From: JAUWKC01 sp035527845
Lineage (GTDB): Bacteria > Planctomycetota > Phycisphaerae > Sedimentisphaerales > Anaerobacaceae
Assembly: GCA_035527845.1 (NCBI GenBank)
Contig: DATKZT010000079.1
Location: 17,362 to 81,361 of the forward strand
Length of the DNA: 64,000 nt
Direction of reading: 5' to 3'
Part shown: in pieces, positions 9,094 to 18,659 of the stretch
Layout of the letters: each line of letters begins with the position of its first letter
Numbering within the stretch: position 1 is the stretch's first letter
The notes under the pieces: generated by a model
What the model was told of the DNA's origin: nothing
The model's database searches: none
Seen by the model: the letters and a program-made list of their open reading frames with translations, nothing else
Translations under genes and position numbers: made by a program

Positions 9094-10089
9094 CTACTCA
9101 ACTGCGATGCGTCGGGAATCCTCAATGAGCTGGTTAGCTCGGTCGATGAACTCCAAACCCATATTGTACGGGATACTGCTGGTAAGGGGAATCACATCAA
9201 GCGAAGCTCGCAGGCAATACAACTGCACTTCTGTCGGGTCGCCTATAATTACATCTATCCAACTGTATCTTAGCGGCATCAGCAGAAGTATGGGCGCAGT
9301 GCTGCCGAGCCTGGCAAGCAGAAAGCCAATCCACAGGAGGGCACTTTCCGGCCAGTCAGGCGGTGAGCCGGGGATACGCAGGAAGGTCGGCCGGAATTCT
9401 TTGGTTTTGGTGGAATCAGGACGATATCGTTCAACTTCACGCTCTATATGATATAATATGCGAAGGAGACCTTCGCGGTTCGGGCCCATTTCGGGATAGT
9501 CGGCGAGCCTTGCCAGAACGTCTGCACGCGCCGCCGGTGACTTTCCTGAAGATTGACATTGCCGGGCTAATTGACGAAGCTCGTTTTGAGCGTTTTCAAT
9601 AATCATCTGCACGTCGGGTGCTGATGTGGCTGCAACACAGCTTTCTTCAATCCTTTCCAAGCGAGATAATATGTTCTTTAGCACCCATTCCAGCGGCAAT
9701 TGATGGCACTGAACGCAGACTATCATTGGGTAGCTCGTGCGCCCCTTGCCGTCTCGCGAGGACCATATTCGCCCAACGACCACGTTGTTGTACATGCACC
9801 AGACAAATACGTGTTTGAACTCTTTGATTAGCTGATTTCCCTGAAGCTTGTCCCAGCTTCCCGAGTCAATGTTGCCGCCGATACCCTGGACATAAAGCAG
9901 GCGCTTTACGTTTACGAAAACATCGGTCTCCAAGCCAATGTCGTCAATGTGGTCATCCCAACCGGGGTGTTTACCGAACGCGGCAACGAATACTCTTTCG
10001 GAGCCGGCATACCCGGCATTAGGTGTTCCGGGACGCAAATGACTCACAATTTTCTTGAAAATCGACGTCAAGAATGTCGTGCTCCACAA
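9094..10089 (-). CDS. tagF: T6SS-associated protein TagF
   Basis: About 331 residues. The block 'VAAFGKHPGWDDHID' followed by 'VVGRIWSSRDGKGRTSYPMIVCV' matches the TagF family as found outside the Proteobacteria. In Pseudomonas, TagF is a post-translational repressor of T6SS that acts alongside the PpkA/Fha/PppA threonine-phosphorylation pathway; the same role here is inferred. It is the last gene of the minus-strand T6SS operon, starting about 10 bases after tssM ends, which suggests translational coupling. The start is uncertain: the most upstream candidate is TTG at 10089, there is no nearby ATG, and an internal TTG after GGAG is possible. The conserved block begins near residue 33 in either case. 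Confidence 0.72.
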   Translation of the reverse strand: MWSTTFLTSIFKKIVSHLRPGTPNAGYAGSERVFVAAFGKHPGWDDHIDDIGLETDVFVNVKRLLYVQGIGGNIDSGSWDKLQGNQLIKEFKHVFVWCMYNNVVVGRIWSSRDGKGRTSYPMIVCVQCHQLPLEWVLKNILSRLERIEESCVAATSAPDVQMIIENAQNELRQLARQCQSSGKSPAARADVLARLADYPEMGPNREGLLRILYHIEREVERYRPDSTKTKEFRPTFLRIPGSPPDWPESALLWIGFLLARLGSTAPILLLMPLRYSWIDVIIGDPTEVQLYCLRASLDVIPLTSSIPYNMGLEFIDRANQLIEDSRRIAVE

Positions 10090-10099
10090 GGGAATCCAG

Positions 10100-13000
10100 T
10101 TACTTTTTCAATGACGGCCACTGGTCAGGTCTTGGCAGGTCGAGCTTATTCGTGCCATCGCTGTCTTTGAAGAATTCGAGCTGCAAACAGAACACGCCCC
10201 CCAGACCTTCTTTGGTCTTGACATTCAGCTTGATATACCCCTTCTTACACTCATCACTGCATTGATGCAACATCCTCAGACTCGCCCAGGGCCCCGGAAA
10301 CTCCAGACTCGTGCGGGCTTCGGCATCAGAGGGATACTGAAAGAACTCTACCGTCACCGACGGGCCGGGATATTTGACCATACCCATGCTATGATTCTCC
10401 CTGGAACGCGTGCTGAACCGCCCACTTTTGCCGCTTCCCTGTAGAAGCCGGAATTCTGTGAGATAGTCAAGCAGAAGTTCTTCGCCTTGGCGCAAAAGTT
10501 CTCGCTGCTGGCTCTCGCTCAACAGAGTTATCCTGCAATAGTAAGGATCCACACTTTCGGGAATACCCTGCAAGACCTGCCTGATTCCCTCGGCCCATGT
10601 GCTGCTGGATTGGGGCAGCACTAATGCCCGCATTTGGCCAAACTGCTTATCCACGTTAGCTACCCCTGTCTCAGCGCCGGCTCCGATTGTTCCCGGGTCG
10701 TACTGCTTTCGCGGCAAAGCCCTTTTTGAAAGCGAAAGGGCATCCTTGAGTTCAGCAAGGGTCAAATCCTGCGTGCTGTCTCGTTCCAAGGGAAACTTGC
10801 TCCCATAGCGAGCTCTAAGGTTTTCGAACGCCTCTTCCCCCTCTCGTTGCACCTGGTCGGCAATCAAACGCAACGAATAGTGAGTCAGCTCGGTCCAGTA
10901 GGCCTCAACAAACTCCGTAGGCGAACCGGCGGAAAATGCAAGGTAATCCTTGCCGACGAGTATAGGATTATTGCTCAGCAACTCGTTTCGGGCCTCGAAT
11001 GCTTCACCGCTCAAGCTTCCCCACTTCTCGAGTGTTCGCTCGCACCTTTTCTGGAAGAAATTATCAGCGAGTTTTCCCATATCTTTGCGGAATTGTCTGA
11101 CCTTCTGCTCCCCTGCCGGTATGTACTTCTCAAATCTGCCAAGAGCATTCTCTTCAATATCTTTGCCAAACTTGTTCAATTGGGCAGACACATCCAAAAC
11201 ATCGAGCTTTCGAAGCTGCAAGTGCTGGGCCTGCCACTGGTTTTCCTGTGGAATGATGCTTCTAATAAAATGATCAGGGACGGTCTGGAGCCAGTAATTC
11301 ACGTATCGCCTTACATATTCCACGTAGACTCCATTTGCGTCCCGATACAGCTCATTAAGGTGCGTCTCATCGAGCAGTTCGTACTTCTTTGAAGCGTCCC
11401 TCAATACGTCTCCAAGAATCACCCAACCCTCAAGCACGGCAGCGGCGGCCGAAGGGTCATATTTCTTGTCGACTATCTTTGTCGGAACCGTGGCCGGCCA
11501 ATCCATCCCTCCGCCTTTTTCAATAAGCTTCGCGAGTTCTTCCATGTTCTTAGGGGCGGCCTCCACCAATCCGCCTTTCAAAACATCAGAAAGTTGTCTT
11601 TGCTCGGCCCCATCAAGAACCGACATGGAGACGTCGTGTGCCTGTTGGAGACGAAAGGCGCCGGGGTCAAGCGCCCCTAACTCGCGGATTTTATCCCGTG
11701 CCGCTTTAATGGCCCTATTCACTTCGTTGACTGCCCCAGCAACCTGATTCAGCTCGGAGAGGTGTCTGGCCACGCGGACCTGTTCGTCGGCATTCTTGTA
11801 CATTTCAAAACGGATTTCATATAAGCGCCTGCCGTTACGCTGAGTCCAGAAACCTCTGTCAAGCTGGTCAAGCTCTCTTGTCAAATCACTGTTACTCAGG
11901 CTCGCAATGATTTCAGATCGAGTCATCTCAAGCTCATCGCGAATCTCACCGAGAAACTCGCCTTTTCTCACCTCTTTCAACTCGTCAAGAAGAAATTCGT
12001 AATTCTCATTGACATCTTTTAGGGCCTCTGTTGACACCGTGCTCCAAAGACTCCCAAGTGACCGGGAATCTTCAAGAGTGCGGCTGTACTCAACTATGCT
12101 TCGTCTGGCCTCGCTCAGGTTTTTAACGGCTTCGTCCCACCTACTGTTAGAGGACTTGAGTTGGCTAAGCGCATGAGGCCCGTCAGATCCGCGACCACCA
12201 AGGAGCAAAATAGCCTCCTCGGCGCTATTGAACCGCGAGATGGCTCCCCTGAGACTGTTCAATGTCTTGATCTGAGTGCTGTCTTGGCGCGCCTGACTAA
12301 TCCGGTTCGGATCCTTCCAATACTTATTGAAAAGATCTGCACCATGCTCTATTGCGACATCGCGGTCGTTGGGGTCGCTCTTGAAGGATTCGGCAGGCCA
12401 GGATGTTCCATACACCAAGCGGAGCGGGTAGTGCAACCTTGCCTTGTCCTCATCGTAAAGTTTGATTTGTTTGACTAGGTCCTCCTCGTATCCTCCAAGC
12501 TCGTCATGGGCAAAGATATACCGGACGAAAGGGTCCAAAAAAACTTCTGGGGAGTATTCACCGTCTTCATCGAAGGACTTACCGGCTCTGATGCGGATTA
12601 AGTGACGCAGGAGCCTGGTTTCGTTATCTTCCCGCGTCCACCGGCCGTTTGTTTGCGTATCCATCAGGTCGCGAGCTGCATTGAGCAGTGGATGCAGCAC
12701 ACCTTTCTCATAGACGACCGCTTCGGCTTTTCTCAGTTTCTCCGGCTCAATACCCTCGGCCACTCTGGCTGCCAAGGCGAAAATCCAGGGCACGCCTTCT
12801 TTTTCCCATTGCAACACGGTATCAGCAAGTCCGGCGGAGAAGTTTAATCTCATGACGTCCGGTATTGGCTTATTGGCTTTGTCATATATTTTAGTCCTGC
12901 CAATATATCTGTAATTATTCTCGCCTTCCTTCTTTATTATCTCGAGTTCATTCTGTCCTGTTGGACCTACAAACCTTGCGGCGTTCGCGAAATACCCTTC

Positions 13001-14428
13001 CATCTTCCCGATACTTCGGCTAAAACGGTTCGCAGCATAGATGGTGAACAAGAGCAGCAAGGCCACGCTGGCGGCCGCCGAGATCAAAACCGCTGTCTTT
13101 CTTCGGCTGTGCAGCTTCTTTGCATTTGTAGCGTATGTGACCAGTCCCTGCTCACGGAAGACCTTCTTGGTGAAAAGGTCTCGCAGGAAGTATGCCCTGT
13201 CGCGCTCCCATACTCGTCCGTCCGGGAGGGAATCGACCGGGACTCCGAGCGATTCGGCAAGGTCCTCGTCCAAAGCCGAACCTTCTCGCATTGAGGAGGT
13301 GAAATAGATACCGCGGAAGAACAGCGGCTTGCAGGACCACTGGCTGCCGACACTAAAAATCAGCTCCAGATATCGAGCCAATCGGGGCGCTATTTTTGTA
13401 ATGCTCAGCGGAAAAGCATACAACGTGTCAATGGCCCGCACTTTGTCAATCCCGGACTCCTCAGAGGTCACTTCCTGTATCAATGCAAGTCTGCGTCGAT
13501 AAAGACGTCCTTGAATTGTCTTCAGGTGCTGGTCGATGAAATCAGGATTGTATGGTTCGTCGAGCGGTGCGGGGTTGGACCACCCCAATATCTGATGCTG
13601 GAGCTGCGGGTCCTGCAGGTTGTCGAAGAAATCACGGAAGCCGTTGATAAGGTCGCTCTTGGTAATAACCACGAACACGGGAAAACGCACATCCAGCGCA
13701 CGCTGGATGAGATCAAACTGCCGGGCAATCTTGGATGCTTTTCGCTCAATTTCATCCGCCGTGTCTTTGATAAGGCTGTCAGCAGGAATAACCAGCAGCA
13801 CGCCGTTTATCGGGCAGCGTGTGCGGTATCTTCTCATCAGACTTAGAAACTCCTTCCATTCACTTGAGCCTCCCGTTTCGACCTCCTCGAACATCAGTCG
13901 CCCGGCAGTATCCAAAATCACCGCATGGTCTGTAAACCACCAATTCATGTTGAGGGTGCCCCCGGCGCCTTGATACTCATCCTGCAGACCGGGCGGAAAA
14001 CCAACATTGCAGTGGCGTACGGCTTCCGTCTTACCTGACCCTGGCTCGCCTACGATCAAATACCAAGGGAAACTGTACAGACTTTTGCCCGCAGCGGCGA
14101 ACTTCTGTACGCCTTGTTCGAACTTCTTGCGCAAATCGTCCAGCCTTGCGACGTGCGCCGGGGCGCTGATTCCCTGTGGTGTTGCCGAGGTATTCTCCAT
14201 GAGGCCGCGCTCCATTGGGGCAGCCTGGCGTTTCTTCAGCCACTTTAGCACGCGCCAGTAAAGGACAAGCAGCAGAGTTACAACGGCGATTCCGATAAGC
14301 ACCACCCAGAATACCCCTGGGGGAAGCAGATATCCAATTAGGGCTACAAGGCCGCCTCCGGAAACCGCCACAAGGCTAATCTTGGCGGGTGTCGGGAGAT
14401 TCGCAAAGGTTGAAATTCGAGGCATCAT
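10100..14428 (-). CDS. tssM: T6SS membrane complex protein TssM (IcmF)
   Basis: TssM forms the envelope-spanning channel complex with TssL. The 1442-residue protein has two N-terminal membrane segments (about 17-35 and 38-60), a cytoplasmic NTPase-like domain with Walker A GEPGSGKT near residue 126, a 'DHAVILDTAGR' Walker-B-like segment, and a 'VVITKSDLI' G-protein-like motif. A third membrane helix lies at about 446-470. The large periplasmic part ends in a beta-rich domain, as in family members. Length is slightly above the usual 1100-1300. It is preceded by tssL with a 21-base gap and followed by tagF. Two adjacent ATG codons at 14428 and 14425 are possible starts. Confidence 0.95.
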   Translation of the reverse strand: MMPRISTFANLPTPAKISLVAVSGGGLVALIGYLLPPGVFWVVLIGIAVVTLLLVLYWRVLKWLKKRQAAPMERGLMENTSATPQGISAPAHVARLDDLRKKFEQGVQKFAAAGKSLYSFPWYLIVGEPGSGKTEAVRHCNVGFPPGLQDEYQGAGGTLNMNWWFTDHAVILDTAGRLMFEEVETGGSSEWKEFLSLMRRYRTRCPINGVLLVIPADSLIKDTADEIERKASKIARQFDLIQRALDVRFPVFVVITKSDLINGFRDFFDNLQDPQLQHQILGWSNPAPLDEPYNPDFIDQHLKTIQGRLYRRRLALIQEVTSEESGIDKVRAIDTLYAFPLSITKIAPRLARYLELIFSVGSQWSCKPLFFRGIYFTSSMREGSALDEDLAESLGVPVDSLPDGRVWERDRAYFLRDLFTKKVFREQGLVTYATNAKKLHSRRKTAVLISAAASVALLLLFTIYAANRFSRSIGKMEGYFANAARFVGPTGQNELEIIKKEGENNYRYIGRTKIYDKANKPIPDVMRLNFSAGLADTVLQWEKEGVPWIFALAARVAEGIEPEKLRKAEAVVYEKGVLHPLLNAARDLMDTQTNGRWTREDNETRLLRHLIRIRAGKSFDEDGEYSPEVFLDPFVRYIFAHDELGGYEEDLVKQIKLYDEDKARLHYPLRLVYGTSWPAESFKSDPNDRDVAIEHGADLFNKYWKDPNRISQARQDSTQIKTLNSLRGAISRFNSAEEAILLLGGRGSDGPHALSQLKSSNSRWDEAVKNLSEARRSIVEYSRTLEDSRSLGSLWSTVSTEALKDVNENYEFLLDELKEVRKGEFLGEIRDELEMTRSEIIASLSNSDLTRELDQLDRGFWTQRNGRRLYEIRFEMYKNADEQVRVARHLSELNQVAGAVNEVNRAIKAARDKIRELGALDPGAFRLQQAHDVSMSVLDGAEQRQLSDVLKGGLVEAAPKNMEELAKLIEKGGGMDWPATVPTKIVDKKYDPSAAAAVLEGWVILGDVLRDASKKYELLDETHLNELYRDANGVYVEYVRRYVNYWLQTVPDHFIRSIIPQENQWQAQHLQLRKLDVLDVSAQLNKFGKDIEENALGRFEKYIPAGEQKVRQFRKDMGKLADNFFQKRCERTLEKWGSLSGEAFEARNELLSNNPILVGKDYLAFSAGSPTEFVEAYWTELTHYSLRLIADQVQREGEEAFENLRARYGSKFPLERDSTQDLTLAELKDALSLSKRALPRKQYDPGTIGAGAETGVANVDKQFGQMRALVLPQSSSTWAEGIRQVLQGIPESVDPYYCRITLLSESQQRELLRQGEELLLDYLTEFRLLQGSGKSGRFSTRSRENHSMGMVKYPGPSVTVEFFQYPSDAEARTSLEFPGPWASLRMLHQCSDECKKGYIKLNVKTKEGLGGVFCLQLEFFKDSDGTNKLDLPRPDQWPSLKK

Positions 14429-14449
14429 ATTGGTTCGATATTCTCCGAT

Positions 14450-15166
14450 CTAATTGGTGTTATCGTGCGTGGACTCAACGACGACAGCAGAACCACCCTG
14501 TTTTATGATGGTATCAAGCGAATCGCCTACATTTTTGGAGGTCCCCACAAACAACCAGAAATATGCAATGCTCCAGACGATAATAAGACCTATCAAGGCG
14601 ATTCCGATACCGACTAACTTGGTACTCGGCGGCTCAACAAAGTCCCTCGAGTCCACATTCTCGTAGGCCTCGGGACAGATGTAAGACTTTTCGTCCGCAT
14701 CCATCATCCCCGAAATACGGGCCGAGATCTTCGACATTAACCTTTGGATGGCTTCCGGTTGTCCCGTGTAAACTCCCGTAAAACCTAATCCGAGACAAGT
14801 GTAGAATACGGGCAGCCTTTGGGTGGCGGCACTGCTCGGATCGACCAGGTTTTCATCCAGCAGATCAAAGAATTTTTCGTCGCCCGCCAGCTCGTTCCTT
14901 TCCCGGCCCAGCTCATACCACTGGGATGCGAAGTTCAGCTTGCTCTCCTTTACCATGAAGTCGACGAAAAAGAGCAGAGGCAATTCAATCTTTTCATACT
15001 GACCGACGAGTTCGGCCGCCGTGCCGGCCTTTGCCCTCATCTCTTGGAATATCCTTTTTATGTCGGCGCGTACCTGGTCCATTTCGAGAGTACAGCCCAT
15101 CCGCGCCGACCTGCTCAGCCGACAAACGTACTGGAAAAGCGGTTCGCACAATTCAATCAGTGTCAC
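14450..15166 (-). CDS. tssL: T6SS membrane complex protein TssL (DotU)
   Basis: This 238-residue protein fits DotU/TssL, the inner-membrane partner of TssM. It has a cytoplasmic helical domain containing 'ELPLLFFVDFMV', then 'LPVFYTCLGLGFTGVYTG', the standard DotU 'e..y.CL.LGF.G.Y' motif. A single C-terminal membrane anchor follows at about 183-205, with a short periplasmic tail. The start is GTG 15166, supported by GGAGG eight bases upstream inside the end of tssK; the genes are only three bases apart. No OmpA-like peptidoglycan-binding extension is fused to it. Confidence 0.93.
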   Translation of the reverse strand: MTLIELCEPLFQYVCRLSRSARMGCTLEMDQVRADIKRIFQEMRAKAGTAAELVGQYEKIELPLLFFVDFMVKESKLNFASQWYELGRERNELAGDEKFFDLLDENLVDPSSAATQRLPVFYTCLGLGFTGVYTGQPEAIQRLMSKISARISGMMDADEKSYICPEAYENVDSRDFVEPPSTKLVGIGIALIGLIIVWSIAYFWLFVGTSKNVGDSLDTIIKQGGSAVVVESTHDNTN

Positions 15167-15169
15167 TTG

Positions 15170-16555
15170 CTATGCCTCCGTATCTGGAACAGTCATATAC
15201 AGGGTGACATCAAAGTCGGATGATTCGATGCCCGGCCATCGCACGGCGACAGCCTTCTCCTGCTTTATGCGCTCCCAAAGCCGAGCGTTTTCGCCTCGCA
15301 ACACCCTGAAATAGTGAAGCCCCACCTGGGCGGGAAGCTCAACCGGTGGAAACAGCTCCTGAGCAAGCTGGATCCCGAAAACACGCTGACTTGCGAGACT
15401 TTGGGGCATAAGTTTGAATCGGTCCCGATCAAGCACCAGCTTCGCCAGCTCCGAAGGGTCTTGTTTCGTCTTGATGGCAAGAAAATACTCGTTGGGAAGG
15501 GATAATGCCTCATCGCTGAGGGTAGCAGCAAGGATGTTTTGCTCGCGATCCATCGTAAAACCAACCTTAAGATATCTGGCTCGGACTACGCCTTTGAGCA
15601 GGGACCTGATCTTGGAGGACATCTCGTTGAACGCCATCGCCGGGTTGTCGTGGTCATACTCGGAACTGTCGAACTGGTCGCGATCGGGACGTAATGCAGC
15701 GAGCTCCGCGAGCAGCTCTCTCAGCTCCAGGTGCATCTGAAACGGCGTGACTCCGCCGGGCGCTCGGATAAGAGCGAAGAGTCGAGCACTAAAACGGTTC
15801 AGAGTTCGAAGCCGAAACATCTGCTCGAATTGAACGCCGCGCAGGTTTTCGATGGAAAAACCACCACGGTTAATTTGAACCACCAGCTCGTTTCGACTTG
15901 CCATGACCTGGTTAGCCAAATCTCGCAGCAGCTCCTTCAACACGGTTGAGCCCCCTATCACGAGACAGGCAGGAATGTATGCAGGATCGCGCCGAGGCAG
16001 ACCGATATCTTCGCCGGCGGGGTGGACGATTCGCAGCAACGGCAAAACTTCAAGGTCAGAGCGGTCGTCGCCATCTAAAAGCAGCCTGGCATTTATCTGA
16101 CGCACAAGGATCGGTTGAGGATTTTCGCCGGTGTTTTCATCAGGCCTCTCAACCTCAGCCACCCGATACGTGCGTTTCACGCGCCAGTCTTCCTCGGCGC
16201 CTTTCTCAATAAGATTACCTCGTGAAGGAGACCATATCGGCACGCCAAGACTGATGGTCAGCGGACCACTGCTTGATGCAAACGCTTCCTTTATGTCAAG
16301 GGACGGCAGAACAGCATTCTCAGGTACATTTACCTCCAGCCCGCTGGGCATTATGACTCGGAGCCGGTCGAAGCCGACTCTCATATTCTCGAGCTGATCG
16401 TCGGAAACCTTCGCATCTATCAAGCCATAGGGGTAGCTCCAGCAGAGGCGGCGTTCCCCTGTGAATCTCTCCATGATGTGCCTTTGCATGGCCTGCAGAT
16501 GATGAGGCTGAAGGAAGAGGCCTTCATACCAATGGATTTGGCCTTGTATGGTCAT
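15170..16555 (-). CDS. tssK: T6SS baseplate protein TssK
   Basis: TssK links the baseplate wedge (TssEFG) to the TssLM membrane complex. The 461-residue protein opens with 'IHWYEGLFLQPHHLQ', the hallmark of the family ('W.eGlfL.PqHfQ'). Later features also match: 'LPSLDIKEAF', 'ARLLLDGDDRSDLEVLPLLRI', 'AYIPACLVI' and the 'FQMHLELRELLAELAAL' helix. Length is standard. It follows the TagH-like gene by 15 bases and abuts tssL. Confidence 0.95.
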   Translation of the reverse strand: MTIQGQIHWYEGLFLQPHHLQAMQRHIMERFTGERRLCWSYPYGLIDAKVSDDQLENMRVGFDRLRVIMPSGLEVNVPENAVLPSLDIKEAFASSSGPLTISLGVPIWSPSRGNLIEKGAEEDWRVKRTYRVAEVERPDENTGENPQPILVRQINARLLLDGDDRSDLEVLPLLRIVHPAGEDIGLPRRDPAYIPACLVIGGSTVLKELLRDLANQVMASRNELVVQINRGGFSIENLRGVQFEQMFRLRTLNRFSARLFALIRAPGGVTPFQMHLELRELLAELAALRPDRDQFDSSEYDHDNPAMAFNEMSSKIRSLLKGVVRARYLKVGFTMDREQNILAATLSDEALSLPNEYFLAIKTKQDPSELAKLVLDRDRFKLMPQSLASQRVFGIQLAQELFPPVELPAQVGLHYFRVLRGENARLWERIKQEKAVAVRWPGIESSDFDVTLYMTVPDTEA

Positions 16556-16570
16556 AATGTTTTCCCCGTA

Positions 16571-17509
16571 CTAACGTTGTTGACCCATCCCCTTCATCAA
16601 AGACTCGACGCAATCAACTATCGCCTTTCTTATCTCCGTTTCAATGGAGTCCTCATTCAACGCACCCGCCAGCTCGAGATATTTTCGCCAGCACTTGACC
16701 TCGTGACTTACAAACACGCTTCCATGCTCCATTCGGACCAAGGTCTCAATCTCAGACGGCGAAAATCTCGCGAGATGATGCTTGGCGAACTGGCTGCCAA
16801 CCCTGCTGATCGCAGTGATAATGGCTGCGATAAGCCGCTGCAGCTGTCTAATTTGGCTATCGACCTCCTGCCGAGGCGCACCAGAATCGCCGGAAGCGAA
16901 CTGCCCCATCGTCTTCTTAAGAACACCGGACGAACGAATGCTTGAGCGAGGTGACAATTTGCGCCACGTATTCCATACCAGAGGCTCAAGCTTACATACG
17001 AAATCGGTAAGCAGGGTAATTAACTCTATGAGACGGTTGTTATCGAGGGGCCTTTCGTTGCCAAGCTGAAGCTGAGTCATTAGTTCTTGAATCATCTGTG
17101 GTGAGTAATTCTGCGTTCCTTGTGTGGGCAATCCAGCTTGATGCAGACCCCCGGCGAGATGTTCTTTCCGGTCGCTGGAAAGGGCCGGTAAAATCTCAGA
17201 GAGCCGGCCGGCAAGAAAGTCGGCGTCGTTCAGTCTATCCTCCTCAACGACCAGATCGCTCTCAGGCGGCGGCTCTTTCGATATCTGCCGAGCACCAATC
17301 TGTCCGGCGGGGAACTTGGCCATCAATCCTTCCAGGAATTCATGCCGCTCCTGCGGCAGCACCGTTTTCAAGGCCCTTTCAATCTCTTCGCAGAGATACT
17401 CGGTTCTGGTCTGCTTGCTTTCGTCTGCAAAGTCCACCTGAATCAGCCGAAGTCGATTTGCCGTCTCCAGCACGCGATTCTTCAACTTGTCTTCGTTGTT
17501 GGCGGGCAT
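16571..17509 (-). CDS. TagH/VasC-like T6SS protein lacking an FHA domain
   Basis: The 312-residue soluble protein lies between tssG and tssK. Its C-terminal third resembles the C-terminal domain of TagH, the T6SS FHA-domain protein: a helix 'QLQRLIAAIITAI', then 'FAKHHLARFSPSEIETLV', comparable to the TagH 'll.rFdPa.LE' block, then 'SHEVKCWRKYLELAGAL', comparable to its 'a.lWe.y...y..l' block. TagH proteins start with a forkhead-associated phosphothreonine-binding domain; none is visible here, where the first ~90 residues are predicted helical. If the match is right, this is a TagH that has lost phosphopeptide recognition. ATG 17509 with an upstream GAGGA is preferred over an upstream TTG. 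The alternative is an unrelated lineage-specific T6SS protein. Confidence 0.5.
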   Translation of the reverse strand: MPANNEDKLKNRVLETANRLRLIQVDFADESKQTRTEYLCEEIERALKTVLPQERHEFLEGLMAKFPAGQIGARQISKEPPPESDLVVEEDRLNDADFLAGRLSEILPALSSDRKEHLAGGLHQAGLPTQGTQNYSPQMIQELMTQLQLGNERPLDNNRLIELITLLTDFVCKLEPLVWNTWRKLSPRSSIRSSGVLKKTMGQFASGDSGAPRQEVDSQIRQLQRLIAAIITAISRVGSQFAKHHLARFSPSEIETLVRMEHGSVFVSHEVKCWRKYLELAGALNEDSIETEIRKAIVDCVESLMKGMGQQR

Positions 17510-17639
17510 AATTTCTCGGTCCTCTTGCAACAAAACAACGGCGCCTATGACACCCCATTATTTTCAGTTTTCTTGCCTTGTCAACAAGAATTCCAGGTGC
17601 GAATCAGCTCATGGACGGAACACTCGATTTCACAACACC

Positions 17640-18659
17640 TTATGCCACCAGGTTTCTCAGCACAAGGCTGTCCGCATCTTTTTTGAACTCCTTGCTACGG
17701 AGCCATGACGACCATCCCAATTGGCCCGTTTCTCCAAGACGAATGCGCGGGACATCTGCTGCGCGCAGTATCAACTGAAGCTCCCAACTCAATTGATCTC
17801 CTACATAGTTCCTGACCCATGCAATGAGCCGGCGAATGCTATCGTGTCCGGGCAAAAAACGCAGATAATCGGAAAGGCACATTGGGCCGAATGTAATCCT
17901 GAATCTTTGCTGGCACTCCCAAAAACGACGCCCTATCACCAATGTACGTCCCAACTTTGAGTTTCCAGGTGCTTTTCCCAATTGACAGCGGTACTCTTTC
18001 GGAAGGTTTATCCACTGTCCAACAAATTCATCTATTTTGACTGTTATCCCGAAGTAATCCTGCAGTATCTCTCTCAAGCCTTCAGCATACTTGGCGGGGC
18101 ACGCAAGGCGCCCTGAATAGTGAAGTTTTGCAGGATCGGGAACGGCATCCCTGTTTCGAAGCGAATCCGCTCCTATTCCAAACAGGCCGCCGATGTAAAG
18201 TGCAAAGCGGTTTTCTTCCTTGCGGTCGTAGCTTACACCTTGCCGGTTGCAGGCCCACGCACGATAGAACAGGGATATCATCCTATGATTGAAGATGTCA
18301 AGAAAGCTGGCCAGTGTCCTGTCTCTGTGGTTGTGTAAGCGATCATGGACATATTCAGTTATGGCCAGAGGCATCGGTCCGTTGGTCCCGAGAAGCCCCA
18401 AAAAGCTCACGATCATTCGGGCAGGATGCTCGCTTGTGGCTTCGTGGTAAGCTTTGACGGACGAGGGCGCAAAACTTAGAGACACGTCTTGCGAAAACCT
18501 GACCGGATCAGCATGCGGTCGCTGCGAATATCCGACGCGAGGCAGGTCCGGACGAGCACATTCGAGCCGTCGCACCGCCTGGAAAAAGTCAAACTCATAA
18601 GGCTTGTCGTGCAATCTAAGAGTCAGAGAATCGGACGCAATCCTTCTCTCGTGGTCCAT
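17640..18659 (-). CDS. tssG: T6SS baseplate protein TssG
   Basis: TssG is one of the two wedge proteins of the T6SS baseplate. The 339-residue protein carries the usual N-terminal 'YEFDFFQAVRRLE' ('f.FfQavrLLe' in the family), 'FLGLLGTNGPMPLAITEYV' (family 'f.GLtGp.G.LP.hyte.') and 'ATLASFLDIFNHRMISLFYRAW' (family 'L..FLDiF.HRl..LfYrAw'). These three blocks make the assignment secure. It overlaps the end of tssF by 37 bases and has a GGAGA element ahead of ATG 18659. Confidence 0.95.
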   Translation of the reverse strand: MDHERRIASDSLTLRLHDKPYEFDFFQAVRRLECARPDLPRVGYSQRPHADPVRFSQDVSLSFAPSSVKAYHEATSEHPARMIVSFLGLLGTNGPMPLAITEYVHDRLHNHRDRTLASFLDIFNHRMISLFYRAWACNRQGVSYDRKEENRFALYIGGLFGIGADSLRNRDAVPDPAKLHYSGRLACPAKYAEGLREILQDYFGITVKIDEFVGQWINLPKEYRCQLGKAPGNSKLGRTLVIGRRFWECQQRFRITFGPMCLSDYLRFLPGHDSIRRLIAWVRNYVGDQLSWELQLILRAADVPRIRLGETGQLGWSSWLRSKEFKKDADSLVLRNLVA

